Shown: positions 6,618-9,712 of the stretch, one piece after another | Position numbering within the stretch: the stretch's first letter is position 1 | Layout: the number at the start of each line of letters is the position of its first letter | Source: a bacterium | GTDB taxonomy: Bacteria > JAJVIF01 > JAGGVT01 | Reading direction: 5' to 3' | Assembly: GCA_021157815.1 (NCBI GenBank) | Contig: JAGGVT010000219.1 | Location: 1 to 9,712, forward strand | Length of the DNA stretch: 9,712 bases | The notes under the pieces: model-generated | What the model saw: the letters and a program-made list of their open reading frames with translations, nothing else | Told to the model about the DNA's origin: nothing | Database searches by the model: none | Program-made: the position numbers and the translations under genes

Positions 6618-6796
6618 CCTGGGAGCGCTGGTCTCTGACCGGCACCTGTGTTATGTTAATAGAAATTAATAGAGTTTGTCTAACAGATGACTTACCGAAA
6701 AACAAGGGTTGAATTGTTTAACCATACATGTAAGATTCAGTTTTACTATCTCCAGTTAGCCCAACCAGATGCCGGTCAGAGACCAGCGCTCCCAGG
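6618..6796. mobile_element. 179-bp MITE-like element with 31-bp terminal inverted repeats
   Basis: The left end at 6618-6648 and the complement of 6766-6796 agree at 30 of 31 positions. Each arm folds alone: GCTGGTC (6627-6633), loop TCT, GACCGGC (6637-6643). The 117-bp centre is AT-rich and non-coding. No clear target duplication flanks it. The near identity of the arms suggests recent insertion or arm homogenisation. With its position just after cheY it may double as a terminator. Confidence 0.75.
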
Positions 6797-6813
6797 AAAA
6801 GATATTTTTAACA

Positions 6814-6837
6814 AACGCAATTCCAGGATTTTGCGTT
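6814..6837 (-). terminator. Probable terminator of the transporter gene
   Basis: AACGCAA (6814-6820) pairs with TTGCGTT (6831-6837). It lies 19 bp beyond the minus-strand stop at 6857. On the minus strand it is followed by TGTTAAAAATATCTTTT, an interrupted T tract, so strength is modest. Confidence 0.45.
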
Positions 6838-6856
6838 AATAGACACATCCCCTGAA

Positions 6857-7252
6857 CTATCCCAAACTCGTAACCTTGTCCTGCGCAAGGACAATCACTC
6901 CAATGATAATTATTGCTATCCCGGCTATTCGTAATACTCCAATTTGTTCCTTCAAAACGAAATATGCCATCAACACGACAAAAACATGCGCCAGCGCTAT
7001 AAAAGGATAAACCTGGCTCAAATCACGTTTGGACATCACAACACACCAGAATGTCGCGCTTATTGCGAAACAGATTATCGCTATGATTATCTGAGGCATA
7101 CTGACAATAGCAGGCAGTTTGCTCCAGACTGTGGAAAGGCTGATTGAGCCAAATCTCGATGTGAATGAATTAAGCCCGGTTTTAATAAAAAGTTGGCCGA
7201 TGCTTCCCAGCAATATCGCAGTGATTATTATCAACAAATCCTTGACTGGCAT
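6857..7252 (-). CDS. Four-helix DMT/SMR-type membrane transporter (EamA/ArnE-like)
   Basis: 131 residues with four predicted membrane helices at about 5-25, 53-73, 82-100 and 105-123. Helix 1 carries LGSIGQLFIKTGL, and the second half (DLSQVYPFIALAHVFVVLMA, then LRIAGIAIIIIGVIVLA) is the typical end of drug/metabolite transporter half-units. Proteins this short work as dimers; relatives export drugs, polyamines or lipid-linked sugars. The substrate cannot be read from sequence, and the SMR signature glutamate in helix 1 is absent, which argues against a classical EmrE-type drug pump. The ATG has GGGAG 6 nt upstream. A terminator at 7303-7323 separates it from the upstream operon, so it likely has its own promoter between 7253 and 7302, which I could not identify. 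Confidence 0.8.
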   Translation of the reverse strand: MPVKDLLIIITAILLGSIGQLFIKTGLNSFTSRFGSISLSTVWSKLPAIVSMPQIIIAIICFAISATFWCVVMSKRDLSQVYPFIALAHVFVVLMAYFVLKEQIGVLRIAGIAIIIIGVIVLAQDKVTSLG

Positions 7253-7302
7253 AATTCTCTCCCTGGCTGTTTGTGATTTAATCAGTCAACACCCATTAAA
7301 GC

Positions 7303-7323
7303 AAAACCCCGCTTTAAGCGGGG
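7303..7323 (-). terminator. Intrinsic terminator of the three-gene operon
   Basis: CCCCGC (7307-7312), loop TTTAA, GCGGGG (7318-7323). On the minus strand it is followed by TTTTGCTTT. It lies 29 bp beyond the stop of the second coiled-coil gene and ends that operon before the transporter gene. Confidence 0.8.
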
Positions 7324-7352
7324 TGCATTTTCATTGTTTAATTCAAATCGCG

Positions 7353-8051
7353 TTAGAAATCGAGATCAAGGCCTTTTTCTTCCTTCTTTTCCTCGACAAC
7401 TTCTTCAACAACGGTTTCAGGTGTATCCTCAACCAGTCCGACCGGCTCATCGGGTTTTGCAACCTTGGCGCGTTGGCTTTCCTCAACTGCCGCCTCGTAG
7501 GCCTCGATATCCTTCTGGTCTCGTTTTATCTCATCCGCCTTTCTTCCCTCTCTTTTGGCATCACGCGCGATTTTACTGGTTACCACCTTGCTTGCCCAGT
7601 GAGATTGAATCTCAGCGACCTTCGCGTTTATCTTTCTCAAACTATATTCTGCATTTTCGCGAGAGCGTTTTTCCTCTTTGATTTTCTTTTTATTAGCTTC
7701 GATACTATTCAGAAGGAGCTCTACATTATCGCGTAGAATCTTTTCCTCCTTTGTTTTTTTCTCCAAATCCTCATTGATGAGGTTCATCTCCTTGCGAATT
7801 CGCCCCGCTTTCAACTGGTTCTCCTTGAATTCCTCATCCAGTTCGGAAATCGAGGATTCCTGTTTTTCCAGTTCAGCCTCAAGGGCCTTATTTTCTTCCT
7901 CCTGTTTCAGGATGTCATCATCAAGGCGTGCGTTTTCCTGTTCCTTGTCGGCTTTCGACTTCATCCCGCTTTGAATCTGCCCTTCGAGAAGGTCAATATC
8001 CTTTTTTAGCCGAAGTATTTCCTTTTGTATCTGGCGTTCGCTCATTGCCAT
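7353..8051 (-). CDS. Coiled-coil protein with HWxSK motif (second paralog)
   Basis: 232 residues, family not recognised. Residues 5-148 are a nearly unbroken heptad-type coiled coil rich in Lys, Glu and Leu. It ends in NAEYSLRKINAKVAEIQSHW followed by ASK (HWASK at 151-155). A basic helix follows (156-185), then an acidic tail (EDTPETVVEEVVEEKKEE) ending GLDLDF, which could be a binding peptide. No signal peptide or membrane helix is present, so it is cytoplasmic. It lies 52 bp after the first coiled-coil gene on the same strand and is last in the operon. The start ATG has AAGGAG 13 nt upstream, which is long; the ATG two codons later is not better placed. A role as scaffold or partner of the Hsp70-SBD-like protein is inference only. 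Confidence 0.78.
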   Translation of the reverse strand: MAMSERQIQKEILRLKKDIDLLEGQIQSGMKSKADKEQENARLDDDILKQEEENKALEAELEKQESSISELDEEFKENQLKAGRIRKEMNLINEDLEKKTKEEKILRDNVELLLNSIEANKKKIKEEKRSRENAEYSLRKINAKVAEIQSHWASKVVTSKIARDAKREGRKADEIKRDQKDIEAYEAAVEESQRAKVAKPDEPVGLVEDTPETVVEEVVEEKKEEKGLDLDF

Positions 8052-8103
8052 AATTTATTTCACGCTCCTTGTTCCGCGCGTTTGATTCAATAAATAACAG
8101 TGG

Positions 8104-8775
8104 TTATCGGTTATATATCTTTGACAGCCAGTGATCTTCATATTTTGCAAGAAGGTCACGCGCTTTTACATATTCACCGTTAATCTTGTCATGCTTAAAA
8201 GCTTCTTCCTTCAGAACTTTTTCATATTTCTCAATCTGCGCCTGAATCTCATCAATCTTCTTTTTCAGTTTGGCGATAACCTTTTCCCTGCCTTCCTGTT
8301 CTTCCTTGACAGTTGCAAGTTCCTTCCTTGTGTCTGTAAGCTCAAGTCGCACTTTGAAGTTCTGATTTTCCTTACGGTCAACCTTTTCCGCAACCGTTTC
8401 AATGTCTTTTCTGAGATTCGTCCCCTGAACTTTCAGGCGCTGGAGATTTTCTTTCAGCTCGATATTCTTCTTCTGAACTTCCCACTTTTCATGCTCAATG
8501 CTGTCCAGCTTGCCCTGAATGTCTCCCATGATCTTCTCAAGCCGCGTCAGCTCACCATGTGTGACAGGCGTATCACCCATGTCGATATGCATGCCCGACC
8601 TTGACGCCTGTCTTGGAGCGACTTTGGGAATATGCGCGGTTGGCACGCCGCGGCGGCCCGCTTTCTTCTGCGCGATTTCCAGCTCTTTTTGAAGCTTCGT
8701 GTTCTTCTGCTTCTCAATCTCCAACTGCATTCGCAGATCTTGTAATTCTGTTTTAAGTTCGCTGACCTCGTCCAT
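8104..8775 (-). CDS. Coiled-coil protein with C-terminal HWxSK motif (first paralog)
   Basis: 223 residues, family not recognised. Residues 1-38 form a short coiled coil. Residues 39-75 are a basic, Gly/Pro/Ala-containing flexible linker (KKAGRRGVPTAHIPKVAP). Residues 76-212 form a long coiled coil with hydrophobic heptads. The protein ends in INGEYVKARDLLAKYEDHW then LSKIYNR; HWLSK is at 215-219. The N-x-E-Y, AK and HWxSK positions match the neighbour at 7353-8051, spaced two residues closer, so the two are probably diverged paralogs. It is not GrpE: there is no C-terminal beta domain. GGGAG lies 6 nt before the ATG. It is 82 bp downstream of the Hsp70-SBD-like gene with no terminator between, consistent with one operon. 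Confidence 0.78.
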   Translation of the reverse strand: MDEVSELKTELQDLRMQLEIEKQKNTKLQKELEIAQKKAGRRGVPTAHIPKVAPRQASRSGMHIDMGDTPVTHGELTRLEKIMGDIQGKLDSIEHEKWEVQKKNIELKENLQRLKVQGTNLRKDIETVAEKVDRKENQNFKVRLELTDTRKELATVKEEQEGREKVIAKLKKKIDEIQAQIEKYEKVLKEEAFKHDKINGEYVKARDLLAKYEDHWLSKIYNR

Positions 8776-8857
8776 GTTCTACTCCCGGTCATTCCGAAAC
8801 AGATCGCAACATGAAATTACACGGTCTGTCACGGTATGGAAATTCATTTAAGAGGAT

Positions 8858-9466
8858 TTAACCCTCATCGTCTTTCTTCTTTGCGTCCTTGCCTTTTGAA
8901 TTTTTCTTTTCTATCTCATCACTGTATTTTATCCCCAATTCCTTTTCCATGTCTTGCATTTTTTCTTCCAATTTTGTTATTTTTTCAAGAAGCACATCTT
9001 TCTCCGGGAATTCCCGATTCCTTCTCGCGGGTTTCTTGCCTGGAATCCCGGGTTCAATTGATGTCTCAGAGGGAATCCGAAAAGTGGCATTGGAGGCTTT
9101 CTTGCCAGGATCATCTTTAATGGAAATATGCAGCAAATTATCTGAGTCAACTGAAAAGATTATATCCAAAAGCGCCTGCCCTTCCTTGTTCAGGCGAATA
9201 TTCTCCAGTCCTACCTCGCCAAGAAAAACATTCTCATCGACAAAATTGCTTTCACCGACAAAGACCTGAATTTTAACCTTGCTGTATTCCTTCAAGCGAG
9301 CCAGAAGGCGCATCGATGATTCCTCGCATGGCAAACGGCTGCCCTTGGGCAGAAAAACACGCATCGAACCATCTGGCAACGCCATCCCAATCGAACTGGT
9401 CAGGCGTCCCGTGGAAGGAGCTTGTTCCTTGTCAGTTGTTTTCTGATTCGTTTCCTGGTCAGCCAT
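8858..9466 (-). CDS. Stand-alone Hsp70 (DnaK) substrate-binding-domain-like protein
   Basis: 202 residues. Residues 22-131 align by eye along the whole DnaK beta-sandwich substrate-binding domain: SSIGMALPDGSMRVFLPKGS matches SLGIET..GVMTTLIAKNT; KVKIQVFVGESNFVDENVFL matches VTIHVLQGERKRAADNKSL; then LLDIIFSVDSDNLLHISIKD matches IEVTFDIDADGILHVSAKD. The ATPase domain and its linker are absent; a polar 20-residue segment precedes the domain. The helical lid is replaced by a Pro/Arg linker, a short coiled coil (155-178) and a Lys/Asp tail. It could bind unfolded segments or serve as an adaptor, but cannot cycle with ATP by itself. It is first in a three-gene operon. No good ribosome site precedes the ATG: a run of eight T lies there, with AGGA 26 nt away. 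Confidence 0.85.
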   Translation of the reverse strand: MADQETNQKTTDKEQAPSTGRLTSSIGMALPDGSMRVFLPKGSRLPCEESSMRLLARLKEYSKVKIQVFVGESNFVDENVFLGEVGLENIRLNKEGQALLDIIFSVDSDNLLHISIKDDPGKKASNATFRIPSETSIEPGIPGKKPARRNREFPEKDVLLEKITKLEEKMQDMEKELGIKYSDEIEKKNSKGKDAKKKDDEG

Positions 9467-9498
9467 GCAATAAAAAAAACGCTACTTTCATCCTGTTC

Positions 9499-9516
9499 CC
9501 ATGCACAAATGCATGG
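9499..9516. promoter_or_regulatory. Inverted repeat in the leader of the Hsp70-SBD operon
   Basis: CCATGCA (9499-9505), spacer CAAA, TGCATGG (9510-9516): a perfect 7-bp inverted repeat between the predicted transcription start (near 9536) and the ATG at 9466. It could be a repressor site or a leader hairpin. It is not the CIRCE heat-shock element, which has 9-bp arms and a 9-bp spacer. Confidence 0.4.
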
Positions 9517-9543
9517 AGATGTTAATGTATCACCAAAACAATA

Positions 9544-9572
9544 ATTCTAGCAAAATTTAGCTATTTGCGCAA
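9544..9572 (-). promoter_or_regulatory. Sigma70-like promoter of the Hsp70-SBD operon
   Basis: On the minus strand TTGCGC (9567-9572), a 17-nt spacer and TAGAAT (9544-9549): 4 of 6 and 5 of 6 consensus bases at ideal spacing. It would start transcription near 9536, about 70 nt before the ATG. It does not resemble a sigma32 promoter, so heat-shock sigma control is not evident. Confidence 0.5.
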
Positions 9573-9609
9573 TAAATCAATAAAATCCCTAAATCCGCGA
9601 TTGAACTCG

Positions 9610-9688
9610 TTGTCATTCCGGGCTTGACCCGGAATCCATCTTGACAAGCGAAAAAGATATGGATTCTGAATCAAGTTCAGAATGACAA
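9610..9688. repeat. Two-hairpin palindromic repeat (TTGTCATTCCGGG...type)
   Basis: Left arm 9610-9639 and the complement of right arm 9659-9688 match at 24 of 30 positions. Each arm is itself a hairpin: TTCCGGG-cttga-CCCGGAA on the left, TTCTGAA-tcaag-TTCAGAA on the right. All six differences form three base-paired double changes. The 19-bp centre is A-rich. This family is common in intergenic DNA of many bacteria. Confidence 0.75.
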
Positions 9689-9712
9689 TTTATCACCCAA
9701 TTGGTGAATTCA

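Noticed and set aside
7119-7736. A 205-codon plus-strand open frame across the transporter and coiled-coil genes
   Set aside because: It lies antisense to two well-supported genes, has no ribosome site, and its composition is the complement of a Lys/Glu-rich coiled coil.
8131-8604. A 157-codon Phe/Leu-rich plus-strand frame that looks like a membrane protein
   Set aside because: The hydrophobicity is the expected mirror of a charged coiled coil on the other strand; no start signal.
8104-8775. GrpE as identity for the coiled-coil protein beside the Hsp70-like gene
   Set aside because: GrpE has a four-helix bundle and a C-terminal beta domain with conserved motifs; this protein ends right after the coiled coil.
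9641-9670. TTGACA at 9641-9646 as a plus-strand promoter
   Set aside because: No -10 box at the right distance, and it lies inside the centre of a palindromic repeat.

Overview
The window looks like chromosomal DNA from an uncultivated, motile bacterium of moderate-to-low GC. It carries a flagellar switch mini-operon of the fliM-fliY-cheY kind, a flavin/iron-sulfur oxidoreductase, and many intergenic palindromic repeats of the sort common in environmental genomes. I cannot place it in a phylum from sequence reading alone, and I see no phage, plasmid, CRISPR, tRNA or rRNA.

Layout. 1-389 holds no gene but has a two-hairpin repeat, a tandem repeat and a terminator. 390-671 (-) encodes a two-helix membrane protein of unknown role, with near-copy hairpin terminators on both sides. 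849-1916 (-) encodes a protein with a charged coiled-coil N-terminus and a divergent DnaG-type primase core/TOPRIM domain whose catalytic motifs look altered. A divergent promoter region (1917-2232) separates it from 2233-3384 (+), a dihydroorotate/dihydropyrimidine dehydrogenase-like protein fused to a 2x[4Fe-4S] ferredoxin tail. 3385-4155 is a gene-free repeat graveyard with an orphan minus-strand terminator. 4156-6610 (+) is fliM-fliY-cheY with overlapping stops and starts. A 179-bp MITE-like element with nearly perfect 31-bp inverted ends sits 8 bp past cheY. 6857-7252 (-) is a four-helix DMT/SMR-type transporter. 7353-9466 (-) is a three-gene operon: a stand-alone Hsp70 substrate-binding domain, then two coiled-coil proteins that share an N-x-E-Y...AK...HWxSK signature. 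9610-9688 is another two-hairpin repeat.

How the genes work together. FliM, FliY and CheY form the motor switch and its phosphorylated regulator. The Hsp70-SBD/coiled-coil operon has a good sigma70-like promoter, a palindrome in its leader and a terminator at its end, so it is probably a self-contained unit; its function is unknown and it is the best candidate here for an undescribed system. The TOPRIM-like and Hsp70-SBD-like proteins are both orphan domains of large housekeeping proteins (DnaG, DnaK) joined to lysine/glutamate-rich helices, although nothing beyond that style links the two loci.

A second theme is the repeats. Four unrelated intergenic families are built the same way: a long imperfect inverted repeat in which each arm is itself a hairpin. 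In three of them all or nearly all differences between arms are base-pair-preserving, which is direct evidence that the individual hairpins are under selection or are copied as structures.
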